Below, in pieces: positions 56,260-64,000 of a DNA stretch of 64,000 nucleotides. The stretch is from Microbacteriaceae bacterium (GTDB lineage Bacteria > Actinomycetota > Actinomycetes > Actinomycetales > Microbacteriaceae). Each line of letters starts with the position of its first letter. Within the stretch, counting starts at the first letter, position 1. The notes below the pieces were generated by a model, which was not told the DNA's origin, did not search any database, and saw only the letters and a program-made list of their open reading frames with translations. Both the position numbers and the translations under genes were made by a program. The stretch is from assembly GCA_025464995.1 (NCBI GenBank), contig JAODMO010000006.1:41705-105704 (forward strand), in the 5' to 3' direction.

Positions 56260-57993
56260 TTGCTCGGAAGAATCCTTCGTCGCTACCTGCGTCCATACCG
56301 CAAGCAGCTCGTCGGCGTGCTCGCGTTCCAGTTCATCGCGGCGCTCGCCTCGCTCTACCTGCCGACCCTCAACGGCGACATCATCGACAAGGGCGTCGCA
56401 ACGGGCGACACCGACTACATCTGGTCGACGGGCATGATGATGCTCGGCATCTCGCTCGCCCAGATCATCGCCTCGGTCATCGCAACCTACTTCGCCGCAC
56501 AGGCGGCCATGCAGGCCGGCCGCGACATCCGCAACGACGTCTTCGAACGCGTGAGCGCGTTCTCCGAGCGAGAGGTTTCGCACTTCGGCGCCGGATCCCT
56601 CATCACCCGCAACACCAACGACGTCACACAGGTGCAGACGCTCGCGATGATGGGCGCCACCATGCTCGTCTCGGCTCCGCTGCTCGCAATCGGCGGCATC
56701 ATCATGGCGGTGCGGCAAGACATCGGGCTCAGCTGGATCATCGCCGTCATCGTTCCCGTGCTCATCCTCATCGTCGGGCTCATCGTGTCGCGGATGGTTC
56801 CGCTGTTCCGCTCGTTCCAGAAGCGCCTCGACGCGGTGAACCGGATCATGCGCGAACAGCTGACCGGCATCAGGGTCGTGCGCGCTTTCGTGCGCGAGCC
56901 CATCGAGGAGAAGCGGTTCGAGGAGGCGAACACCGACATCATGGACGTCGGTCGCCGCGTCGGGTCGCTCTTCGTGCTGCTGTTCCCGGTGGCGATGCTC
57001 GTGCTCAACGTCACCGTCGTCGGCGTGATTTGGTTCGGCGGCATCCGGGTCGACGCGGGAGACATCCAGATCGGCACACTGTTCGCCTTCATGCAGTACG
57101 TCGGGCTCATCCTCGGCGGCGTTCTGATGGCCAGCTTCATGACCATCATGATCCCGCGCGCGGCGGTCTCGGCCGAACGCGTGGAGGAGGTGGTCGCGAG
57201 CGAGACCACGTTCGACCGCCCCGAGAACCCGGTCACCGCGCTTCCGACGCGCGGCAGCATCGAGTTCCGCGACGCCACCTTCACCTACCCGGGAGCGGAG
57301 TTCCCCGTGGTCGGCCGCGTGTCGTTCGCCGCCGCACCCGGCGAGACGGTCGCGATCGTCGGATCGACCGGTGCGGGCAAGACGACCCTGGTCTCGCTGA
57401 TCCCTCGACTCTTCGACGTGACCAGCGGCTCCGTGCTCGTCGGCGGCGTCGACGTGAGGCAACTCGACCTCGACGTGCTCTGGTCGGGCATCGGGCTCGT
57501 GCCACAGCGACCCTTCCTCTTCTCCGGCACCGTGGCATCCAATCTCCGCTTCGGACGAGAGGATGCGACGGACGACGAGCTGTGGCACGCGCTGGAGATC
57601 GCCCAGGGCAGGGACTTCGTCGAGGAGATGGACGGCCGGTTGGACGCGCGCATCGCGCAGGGCGGCATTAACGTCTCGGGCGGGCAGCGGCAGCGGCTCG
57701 CGATCGCGCGCGCGATCGTGCACGCGCCCGACGTGCTCGTCTTCGACGACTCCTTCTCCGCACTCGACCTCACGACGGATGCCCGCCTCAGGCAGGCGCT
57801 ATGGCGAGAACTGCCGCGTATCACGAAGATCGTCGTCGCCCAGCGGGTGTCGACGATCGCCGCCGCCGACCGCATCGTCGTGCTCGACGATGGAGCCATG
57901 GTCGGCATCGGGACGCACGAAGAACTCCTCGCCTCGAGCGAGACCTATCGCGAAATCGTCGAGTCGCAACTCGGCGTGGAGGCAACGGCATGA
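56260..57993 (+). CDS. ABC exporter half-transporter, degenerate ATPase site
   Basis: The TTG at 56260 follows GGGAG with five bases between and puts the start just before the first helix, as in relatives; ATG at 56245 or GTG at 56218 are alternatives. The 577-residue protein has six membrane helices and an ATPase domain with GSTGAGKTTL, NVSGGQRQRL and a Walker B DDSFSALD, where the catalytic glutamate is aspartate and the switch histidine is glutamine (AQR). It overlaps the next gene by four bases and should form a heterodimer with it. Confidence 0.88.
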   Translation: MLGRILRRYLRPYRKQLVGVLAFQFIAALASLYLPTLNGDIIDKGVATGDTDYIWSTGMMMLGISLAQIIASVIATYFAAQAAMQAGRDIRNDVFERVSAFSEREVSHFGAGSLITRNTNDVTQVQTLAMMGATMLVSAPLLAIGGIIMAVRQDIGLSWIIAVIVPVLILIVGLIVSRMVPLFRSFQKRLDAVNRIMREQLTGIRVVRAFVREPIEEKRFEEANTDIMDVGRRVGSLFVLLFPVAMLVLNVTVVGVIWFGGIRVDAGDIQIGTLFAFMQYVGLILGGVLMASFMTIMIPRAAVSAERVEEVVASETTFDRPENPVTALPTRGSIEFRDATFTYPGAEFPVVGRVSFAAAPGETVAIVGSTGAGKTTLVSLIPRLFDVTSGSVLVGGVDVRQLDLDVLWSGIGLVPQRPFLFSGTVASNLRFGREDATDDELWHALEIAQGRDFVEEMDGRLDARIAQGGINVSGGQRQRLAIARAIVHAPDVLVFDDSFSALDLTTDARLRQALWRELPRITKIVVAQRVSTIAAADRIVVLDDGAMVGIGTHEELLASSETYREIVESQLGVEATA

Positions 57994-60038
57994 GCGTCGA
58001 GAACCAGGTTCCTCTTCCGTCCGCCGAGCTCGACGAGCAGGAGAAGCTCGAGCTCGAGCTCGCCGAGAAGGCACGCATCTCGTCCGGCTCGTGGGACAGC
58101 GTCGCGCCGGGCAAGGCAGCGAACTTCGGTGCGAGCTTCCGCCGACTCGTCGGCCTGCTGCGTCCGCACGCCTTCGCCTTCGCGTTCGCCTCACTGCTGG
58201 GCACGATCAGCGTCGTGCTGACGGTGCTCGCGCCGCGCGTGCTCGGAGAGGCGACGAACATCATCTTCGAAGGCTTCATCTCCGGCCAGCTGCCGGCGGG
58301 CACGACCAAGGCCCAGGCCGTCGAACAGCTGCGAGCAGCCGGGCAGGACGACCTCGCCACGATGGTCGGCGCGATGCCGATCTCGCCGGGGGAGGGCGTC
58401 GACTTCGCGCGCCTCAGCCAGGTCATCGTCCTCGTTCTCGCCCTCTACATCGTGGCCTCGGTGCTCGGCTGGCTGCAGGGCTACGTCATCAACGTCATCA
58501 TGGTGCGCACGATGTGGCGCCTGCGCGAGTCGGTCGAGGCGAAGATCAACCGCATACCGCTCACCTACTTCGACAAGGTGCAGCGCGGCGACCTGCTCAG
58601 TCGAGTGACCAACGACATCGACAACATCACCCAGACGATGCAGCAGTCGCTCTCCGGCGCCCTCACCGCCGTCTTGACCGTGGTCGGCGTGCTCATCATG
58701 ATGTTCTCCATCTCGTGGCAGCTCGCCCTGATAGCTCTCGTCAGCCTGCCGCTCATGGCCGTGATCTTCGGAATCATCGGACCGAAGTCGCAGAAGGCGT
58801 TCGGCATACAGTGGCGCAAGATGGGGCTGCTCAACGCGCGCGTCGAGGAGTCCTTCTCTGGCCACTCCCTCGTGAAGGTCTTCGGCCGGGAGAAGGACTC
58901 GCACGAGAAGTTCATGGCCGAGAACGAGGAGCTCTATCGCGCGAGCTTCAAGGCACAGTTCCTGTCGGGCATGATCATGCCCGGCATGATGTTCATCGGC
59001 AACCTCTCCTTCGTCGGCATCGCCGTGGTCGGCGGCCTCATGGTCGCGAGCGGCCAGCTGCGTCTCGGCGACGTGCAGGCCTTCATCCAGTACTCCCAGC
59101 AGTTCACCCAGCCGCTCTCGCAGCTCGGCGGCATGGCCGCCGTCGTGCAGTCGGGAACCGCCTCGGCCGAGCGCGTCTTCGAGCTGCTCGACACCGACGA
59201 GCAGCAGGTCGACGCCGGGGACGCGCCGCCGCCGGCGGACGGCGACGGCACCATCGTGTTCGAGAACGTCGCGTTCTCCTACAACCCCGAGCACCCGCTC
59301 ATCAGCGACCTGTCGTTCTCTGTCGAACCCGGGCAGACCGTCGCCATCGTCGGCCCGACCGGCGCGGGCAAGACGACGCTCGTCAACCTCATCATGCGTT
59401 TCTACGAGCTCGACGGCGGTCGCATCCTGCTCGACGGCCAGAACATCGCCGACCTGACCCGCAGCGACGTGCGGTCGCGCACAGGCATGGTGCTGCAAGA
59501 TCCGTGGCTGTTCGCCGGAAGCATCCGCGAGAACATCCGCTACGGACGTCAGGATGCCACGGACGAGGAAGTACTCGAAGCCGCCAGGGCGACCTACGTC
59601 GACAGGTTCGTGCACTCCCTTCCGGACGGCTACGACACCGTGCTCGACGAGGAGGCCTCGAACGTCTCGGCGGGGGAGAAGCAGCTCATCACCATCGCCC
59701 GCGCATTCGTCGCGCGGCCGTCGGTCTTGATCCTGGACGAGGCCACGTCGTCGGTCGACACACGCACCGAGCTGCTCCTGCAGCACGCCATGGCGGCGCT
59801 CCGGCAGGGGCGAACGTCGTTCGTCATCGCTCACCGGCTGTCGACCATCCGTGACGCGCACCTGATTCTCGTGATGGAGGCCGGCTCCATCGTCGAGCAG
59901 GGCACCCATGCCGAGCTCATCAAGCGCGAGGGCGCCTACTTCCGGTTGTACAACTCGCAGTTCGAGGGAGCGACCGACATCGACGCCGAGTTCGCGGACG
60001 CCGAGCCACAGGTCGCGCCGGAGGTCGCCGCCGATTAG
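57990..60038 (+). CDS. ABC exporter half-transporter, active ATPase site
   Basis: The 682-residue partner starts in the ATGA overlap with the previous gene. The N-terminus has about 50 hydrophilic residues, the helices carry a large outer insertion (GEATNIIFEGFISGQLPAGTT onward), and the ATPase has GPTGAGKTTL, ILDEATSSVD and AHRLS, all intact, but a signature NVSAGEKQL in place of LSGGQ. The modified signature faces the degenerate Walker B of the partner, so the pair has one weak and one competent ATPase site, as in known heterodimeric multidrug exporters. The substrate is unknown. Confidence 0.9.
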   Translation: MSVENQVPLPSAELDEQEKLELELAEKARISSGSWDSVAPGKAANFGASFRRLVGLLRPHAFAFAFASLLGTISVVLTVLAPRVLGEATNIIFEGFISGQLPAGTTKAQAVEQLRAAGQDDLATMVGAMPISPGEGVDFARLSQVIVLVLALYIVASVLGWLQGYVINVIMVRTMWRLRESVEAKINRIPLTYFDKVQRGDLLSRVTNDIDNITQTMQQSLSGALTAVLTVVGVLIMMFSISWQLALIALVSLPLMAVIFGIIGPKSQKAFGIQWRKMGLLNARVEESFSGHSLVKVFGREKDSHEKFMAENEELYRASFKAQFLSGMIMPGMMFIGNLSFVGIAVVGGLMVASGQLRLGDVQAFIQYSQQFTQPLSQLGGMAAVVQSGTASAERVFELLDTDEQQVDAGDAPPPADGDGTIVFENVAFSYNPEHPLISDLSFSVEPGQTVAIVGPTGAGKTTLVNLIMRFYELDGGRILLDGQNIADLTRSDVRSRTGMVLQDPWLFAGSIRENIRYGRQDATDEEVLEAARATYVDRFVHSLPDGYDTVLDEEASNVSAGEKQLITIARAFVARPSVLILDEATSSVDTRTELLLQHAMAALRQGRTSFVIAHRLSTIRDAHLILVMEAGSIVEQGTHAELIKREGAYFRLYNSQFEGATDIDAEFADAEPQVAPEVAAD

Positions 60039-60219
60039 GCGCTTGCCCAATAGGGGTGATCGCACGTCCGGTCTTTCTTTCTTTCTGAGGGCAACCGACG
60101 GTGCCGCGGGATAATGAATGCAGAGAACGGATGCCGCCGTTCGGCGGTGACCCAGGCGCGGATGCTTCGCAGGCCGCGCACAGCGAGCGCGGCCTGACGC
60201 TCGCCGGAGGAGGAAGACC

Positions 60220-61239
60220 ATGGCTGACAACCGCAAGCCGCTCGACGAGCTGCGGGATACTCTCGGGCGCCTGGCCGGGCAGATCAACCTCCCGGGCTCC
60301 GAACGCGCGGGGGAGCTGGTGGGAGACCTCCTCGGAGGGCGCGCCCCAGTGGCTCGATCCCTCGCCGAGGTGCAGGCCGACCTCGACGCACTCGTCGGGT
60401 TGGATTCGGTGAAGGAACAGGTGCGGGCACTCGTCGCCTTCCTCCAGTTGCAGGCTCGCCGCAAGGAGCACGGCCTGCCTGAGGTGGCGACGTCACAGCA
60501 CCTGGTTTTCCTGGGTAATCCCGGCACCGGAAAGACGACCATAGCGCGCCTTCTCGCTGAGATGTACCGCGCGGTGGGGCTGCTGCAGAAGGGTCACCTC
60601 GTGGAGGTCGACCGTTCGGGGCTCGTCGGACAGTACGTCGGTGCCACGGCGATCAAGACAGATCGGGTCATCCGTCGTGCGCTGGACGGCGTCCTGTTCA
60701 TCGACGAGGCCTACGCCTTGGCCCCGGAGGACGGCAGGGTCGACTTCGGACCCGAGGCGATCGAGGTTCTCCTGAAGCGGATGGAAGACCACCGGCACCG
60801 CCTCATCGTGATCGTGGCCGGATACCCGCGACTGATGGAGGCCTTCCTCCTGTCGAACCCGGGCCTGCGTTCGCGGTTCGCGCGCGAGATCGCCTTCCCC
60901 GACTATTCGGTCGACGAACTCGAGGCGATCTTCAGACGGACCCTTGCTCAGCACGAGTACGAACTGGCGGTCGGAGCGGAGGAGCCCCTGCGCCGCATCC
61001 TCGCAGGCCGCCACACGGGCGAGGACTCGGGCAACGCCCGCTTCGCCCGCACCCTCTTCGAACAGGCGCTCAACCGCCAGGCGCTGCGGCTGTCGCTCGA
61101 CGAGGAGAGGTCGCTCGATACCCTCGACCGCAACGACGTGATGACCCTCACCACGCACGACATCGTCGAAGCCGCGCGGAGCCTCGGCGAGGGACCAGCG
61201 CAATCAGACCCGCCGCGGTGGTGGCGTTGGCTCAGTTGA
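60220..61239 (+). CDS. CbbX-like AAA+ ATPase
   Basis: The 339-residue protein begins with about 70 residues of helical lead-in and then an AAA+ core like CbbX/SpoVK: LVGLDSVKEQVRALVAFLQLQA, GNPGTGKTTIARLLAEMYRAVG, VEVDRSGLVGQYVGATAIKT, VLFIDEAYALAP, and SGNARFARTLFEQALNRQALRL with the arginine sensor. CbbX activates RuBisCO in some bacteria; no RuBisCO gene is seen here, and such ATPases serve other targets, including type VII secretion. A GGAGGAGGA site precedes the ATG. It lies behind the ABC genes after a 181-base gap. Confidence 0.85.
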   Translation: MADNRKPLDELRDTLGRLAGQINLPGSERAGELVGDLLGGRAPVARSLAEVQADLDALVGLDSVKEQVRALVAFLQLQARRKEHGLPEVATSQHLVFLGNPGTGKTTIARLLAEMYRAVGLLQKGHLVEVDRSGLVGQYVGATAIKTDRVIRRALDGVLFIDEAYALAPEDGRVDFGPEAIEVLLKRMEDHRHRLIVIVAGYPRLMEAFLLSNPGLRSRFAREIAFPDYSVDELEAIFRRTLAQHEYELAVGAEEPLRRILAGRHTGEDSGNARFARTLFEQALNRQALRLSLDEERSLDTLDRNDVMTLTTHDIVEAARSLGEGPAQSDPPRWWRWLS

Positions 61240-61767
61240 TTCCCGAAGCCGGCCGCACCGTCTCCAGGCAGGCAGGCAGGCCGACGACCGTTCCCGCCTC
61301 GCGCCATCCAGCGCCGACCACCGGGAGGTGGGACTGCTGTTGGTTCGCTCAGCTCCTGACTTGTGATGAATTCAGTTCTCACGGGAATTCCTTCGACACC
61401 GGCGAATGCGTCATCGATCTCCCCACGGCCGATCTGGTTACTGCGGTGGACACTATCGCTCACCTCCGGCAGGCCGCCCGTTCCCGCCAACAAGGCCCTC
61501 GCTGGCTACCGCCACGACGCCAATCACCCCCGTCCGCTCCACGACTCGATCCGCCTAGCCGGTACGGAAAACCGGATCGACCCCAACCTGTGGCGACCCC
61601 TGATCATGATCTCCCCACGCTTCTCCGACCTCGGCCCGGAGGTTCGCCAGCCCACTTCACATCGTCGACGATGGCTCCTGCCAGACCAGGATCCAGCAAG
61701 TGGTCGCGCATTCAGTGCCCCGGAGGAGACCCGGCCTGGAACGCCGAGCCCCCTCCATTGCGTCAGG
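61240..61767. other. Intergenic region without a convincing gene
   Basis: About 530 bases between the AAA+ gene stop and the SDR stop hold several open frames with no consistent coding pattern. The composition is a little less GC rich than the rest of the window. Tandem CAGG repeats occur near 61266-61278. It may hold the remnant of a mobile element, but nothing could be identified. Confidence 0.35.
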
Positions 61768-62517
61768 TCAGGAGGCGGTAAGGCCTCCGTCGATGACGTG
61801 TTCCATGCCGCTGATGTAGGACGAGTCCTCGGAGGCGAGGAACAGGACCAGCTTGGAGACCTCATCGGGTTCGGCCATGCGCCGGATCGGGACAATGTCG
61901 GCGATGCCGCCGCCGTCAGAGTCGGTTGCGGCGGCCATCATCGGGGTCTTGATGTATCCGGGGTGCACGGAGTTGACGCGGATGTTGTCGGGCCCGTATT
62001 GGACAGCGACGTGCTTGGTCATGCCGCGGGAGGCGAATTTGCTTCCCACGTAGGCCAGGTTCGGGGCACCGACGATCGAGACCATACCCGCCGTGGAGGA
62101 GATGTTGACGATGGTGCCGCCGCCCGCCTTCTGCATCGACGGGATGACGGTCTTCATTCCGTAGAACTGGGAGTGCTGATTGACGGCGACGACCTTCAGG
62201 TAGTCCTCCTCGTCGAATTCGACTGTGGGGACGACGGGGCCGATGATGCCGGCGTTGTTGACGAGTACGGTGACCGGTGCGCCGAAGTGATCCTCGACCT
62301 CGATCACGACTCGCTTCCAATCGGCGAGCGATGTGACGTCGTGCTTGACGAAGAACACGCTGTCGCCGAGTTCGGCGGCGATTCTCCTGCCGCGTTCCTC
62401 GTTGAGGTCAGTCAAAGCGACCTTGGCGCCTTCGGTGATGAAGCGGCGCACGTGGGCTTCGCCCATGCCTTGTGCTGCGCCGGTGATGATGGCAACTCTG
62501 CCGTCTAGCTTTCCCAT
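61768..62517 (-). CDS. SDR-family oxidoreductase (hydroxysteroid-dehydrogenase-like)
   Basis: The 249-residue classical SDR has ITGAAQGMGEAH, VNNAGIIGPV, serine in NISSTAGMV and YVGSK as YxxxK, and a C-terminal SGMEHVIDGGLTAS. An aspartate after the second strand (LTDLNEERGR) suggests NAD. The ATG at 62517 is led by AAGGAGAA. It is transcribed divergently from the TetR gene, and its promoter spacer is filled by a 17-base palindrome, so the TetR protein probably represses it. The substrate is not known, although this group includes 3-alpha- or 20-beta-hydroxysteroid dehydrogenases. Confidence 0.9.
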   Translation of the reverse strand: MGKLDGRVAIITGAAQGMGEAHVRRFITEGAKVALTDLNEERGRRIAAELGDSVFFVKHDVTSLADWKRVVIEVEDHFGAPVTVLVNNAGIIGPVVPTVEFDEEDYLKVVAVNQHSQFYGMKTVIPSMQKAGGGTIVNISSTAGMVSIVGAPNLAYVGSKFASRGMTKHVAVQYGPDNIRVNSVHPGYIKTPMMAAATDSDGGGIADIVPIRRMAEPDEVSKLVLFLASEDSSYISGMEHVIDGGLTAS

Positions 62518-62609
62518 GTCGGGATTCTCCTTATTGCGTCTATCGGCACCACGGTGTGCGATACCGAGTCGGTAGCAGCCCCGGGTAGGGGTCTCTGTCG
62601 GCGCTATCC

Positions 62610-62638
62610 AGCATAGTGGCACTGAGTACCACAATGTC
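62610..62638 (-). promoter_or_regulatory. SDR promoter with embedded TetR-type operator
   Basis: On the minus strand GACATT (62633-62638) and TATGCT (62610-62615) are spaced by exactly 17 bases. The spacer, 62616-62632, is the near-perfect inverted repeat GTGGCACT-G-AGTACCAC read on the plus strand, with one mismatch in eight pairs. A repressor bound there would block RNA polymerase at the SDR promoter. The TetR gene is the natural candidate. The -35 match to consensus is weak. Confidence 0.6.
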
Positions 62639-62694
62639 TGTGACTATCTCATGCACCGTGCGTCGAATGCCCCTCCCGCACCTACATTTGAGGG

Positions 62695-63297
62695 ATGGGT
62701 GAAGAGCGAGATCGAAAAAGGCTGGGTCGACCGCCGGCGGCGTCTCGGGAAGCGGTCGAGCAGATCGCGCTGGAATTGATGCTCCGTGACGGTTACGAGT
62801 CGGTGAGCGTTGATGCAATCGCAACTGCCGCGGGGATTGGTCGCACGACGTTCTTCCGCTACTTCGGATCTAAGCCCGGGGTTATCTGGGCGCCGTTCGA
62901 CGCGACGATCGAAAGTTTGCGTTCGGCGGTAGACACGTCAGGCGCCGCCGATTTGGACGGCATCCGAACAGCGATCGTCAGTTCCACCCGGGCGGCCGTG
63001 TATTCGAGCGAGGTGTGGTTGGAACGCTTCCAGCTCCTCGACACGCACCCAGCGCTTCGTGCGGACGCGTATGAGCACTGGGAGAGATGGAAGCGCGTCA
63101 TTGCCGAGCGCATCGCTCACGACGAGCAAAGTGAGTCAGGTGACGCAATTCCGATGGCGGTAGCAGGGGCATGCCAGAGCGTGTTCGTCGCGGAGCTGCG
63201 CAATCCGCAGAACCGCGTCGATGACCGCGAGGCGGTGCTCGAACGCCTTGACGCGAGCCTGAACGAGGTATGCGGAGCCCTTCGTTCGTTGCTCTGA
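62695..63297 (+). CDS. TetR/AcrR-family regulator
   Basis: The 200-residue protein has an N-terminal basic stretch and the TetR helix-turn-helix (EQIALELMLRDGYESVSVDAIATAAGIGRTTFFRYFGSK), of the group that includes the mycofactocin regulator MftR and related acyl-CoA-like ligand binders. The C-terminal domain is helical and ligand-binding by family. TACATT at 62683-62688 lies seven bases before the ATG, so the mRNA may start at or next to the start codon. It is divergent from the SDR gene it probably controls. Confidence 0.87.
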   Translation: MGEERDRKRLGRPPAASREAVEQIALELMLRDGYESVSVDAIATAAGIGRTTFFRYFGSKPGVIWAPFDATIESLRSAVDTSGAADLDGIRTAIVSSTRAAVYSSEVWLERFQLLDTHPALRADAYEHWERWKRVIAERIAHDEQSESGDAIPMAVAGACQSVFVAELRNPQNRVDDREAVLERLDASLNEVCGALRSLL

Positions 63298-63747
63298 CAA
63301 GGAAGTTGCCCCGTACCATGACGGCACACGCGGACGTCCCAAAGGGGCAGGAACGTCTGTTGTCCCGGATTGCGCTGCCGACTCCGGGTTGTCGCCGGTC
63401 ATGAAACGGTGGAACCGGAGTGCGGAACCGTTCGAGGGGCGTGAGGGGATCGGATCCTGTCACGCTACGGTCTCGGCCTTGGCCGCTATGTTGGGCTTGG
63501 TCATACGTCTCAGACGATTTCGCTACGCTCGCTGCCCCGCGTGACGTGTCCGCGTCGACGGGTTCGCCACGACGCCAATGGCCGGCTGCAGTGAAACCGA
63601 CTGTGGCCGTGTTCCTCACGATCTGGCGGGCGTCAGCCCAACCGGGTTCTCCCGCGACGCCACCGCACCAGTAGATTCCTCGGGTGCAGTCTGAAATATG
63701 GTGCCGATTGCGGCATCCATCACCTATTCGGCGTGTTGGAGGCTCGC
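63298..63747. other. Intergenic region without a convincing gene
   Basis: About 450 bases between the TetR stop and the GNAT stop hold no frame with a start, ribosome site and coding pattern together. No repeats or recognisable gene remnants were found. Confidence 0.4.
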
Positions 63748-64000
63748 CTAATACGTGTCGACCCAGGAATCAGGGAGGGCTTCAGCGAAATCAGGCTCAG
63801 GCTCGTAGACGTGCCAGTGTGAATCGGCCCGCTTCCCAGCATCCAGGAAAGTGTCGCTTATCGGTCGCTGTTCCCTTAGAACTTCGAACCCGAAACGCTC
63901 GAAGAATGGGCGGGCCGCGACGCTAACGTCGGAGGTCAACTCCGATGTGCCGGCCGCTCGCGCCTGCTCCTCGAGAAAGCCGAGAAGCGTGCGCGCGATA
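63748..64000 (-). CDS. GNAT acetyltransferase, 5' part beyond the window edge
   Basis: The open minus frame runs from the right edge to a stop at 63748 and gives the last 84 residues. ARTLLGFLEEQARAAGTSEL and SVAARPFFERFGFEVLREQRP match the C-terminal half of GNAT enzymes, where the FFERFGF motif packs by the acetyl-CoA site. The acetyl-CoA loop itself lies outside. The substrate cannot be inferred. A TTG at 63939 within the frame is not likely the start since the fold begins earlier. Confidence 0.78.
   Translation of the reverse strand, partial: IARTLLGFLEEQARAAGTSELTSDVSVAARPFFERFGFEVLREQRPISDTFLDAGKRADSHWHVYEPEPDFAEALPDSWVDTY

Noticed and set aside
60110..60115. GATAAT as a -10 box ahead of the AAA+ gene
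   Set aside because: No matching -35 sequence at a proper distance.

Overview
The window is a high-GC stretch (roughly 70 percent by eye) of an actinobacterial chromosome. The likely family is Microbacteriaceae. Supporting signs are dense convergent and divergent single genes, GTG and TTG starts, a mycothiol-type DinB enzyme, a DUF2510 protein, an MSMEG_6728-family protein, a TM0106-family RecB-like helicase-nuclease and an Eis-type acetyltransferase. No rRNA, tRNA, CRISPR array, prophage or intact insertion sequence was seen. The organism assignment is inference from gene content and codon style.

Layout. 1-9.4 kb: a maltokinase cut by the left edge, a MarR regulator convergent with oligopeptidase B, a dead SGNH-GAF fusion, a Pr6Pr-type membrane protein, an orphan DarT-like ADP-ribosyltransferase, and an Eis-like acetyltransferase that ends a three-gene operon with a SWIM-SNF2 helicase (to 13.2 kb). 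13-23 kb: oxidoreductases (SDRs, an FMN reductase, a MOSC protein), a royal-jelly-like secreted-type beta propeller and a large secreted glucodextranase. 23-31 kb: a class A penicillin-binding protein, a cupin, a small DNA-binding-like protein and the 1151-residue TM0106 helicase-nuclease. 31-41 kb: a stress and redox neighbourhood (membrane-tailed SDR, SRPBCC, FAD oxidoreductases, CsbD, M50 peptidase). 41-54 kb: SbcCD, a RecQ-like helicase fused to a phosphoribosyltransferase-like domain, a J-domain-NERD protein, glutathione peroxidase, acylphosphatase and an EEP-family nuclease or phosphatase. 54-61 kb: a heterodimeric ABC exporter and a CbbX-like AAA+ ATPase. 61.2-64 kb: a looser, gene-poor end with a divergent SDR/TetR pair and a GNAT gene cut by the right edge.

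Themes. DNA-repair and nucleic-acid enzymes are dense (SNF2-SWIM, TM0106, SbcCD, RecQ fusion, MSMEG_6728, DarT-like, NERD, EEP). Several short, acidic, disordered proteins stand alone near redox and stress genes, and two membrane-tailed SDR paralogues lie close to two of them. Decayed genes (aldo/keto reductase, GNAT fragment, a probable TPP-enzyme fragment) lie between intact genes. Points most worth a second look are the EEP gene with an apparent AUC start, the DarT-like gene without DarG, the TetR operator that exactly fills a promoter spacer, and a shared 13-base element upstream of two genes at matched distance.
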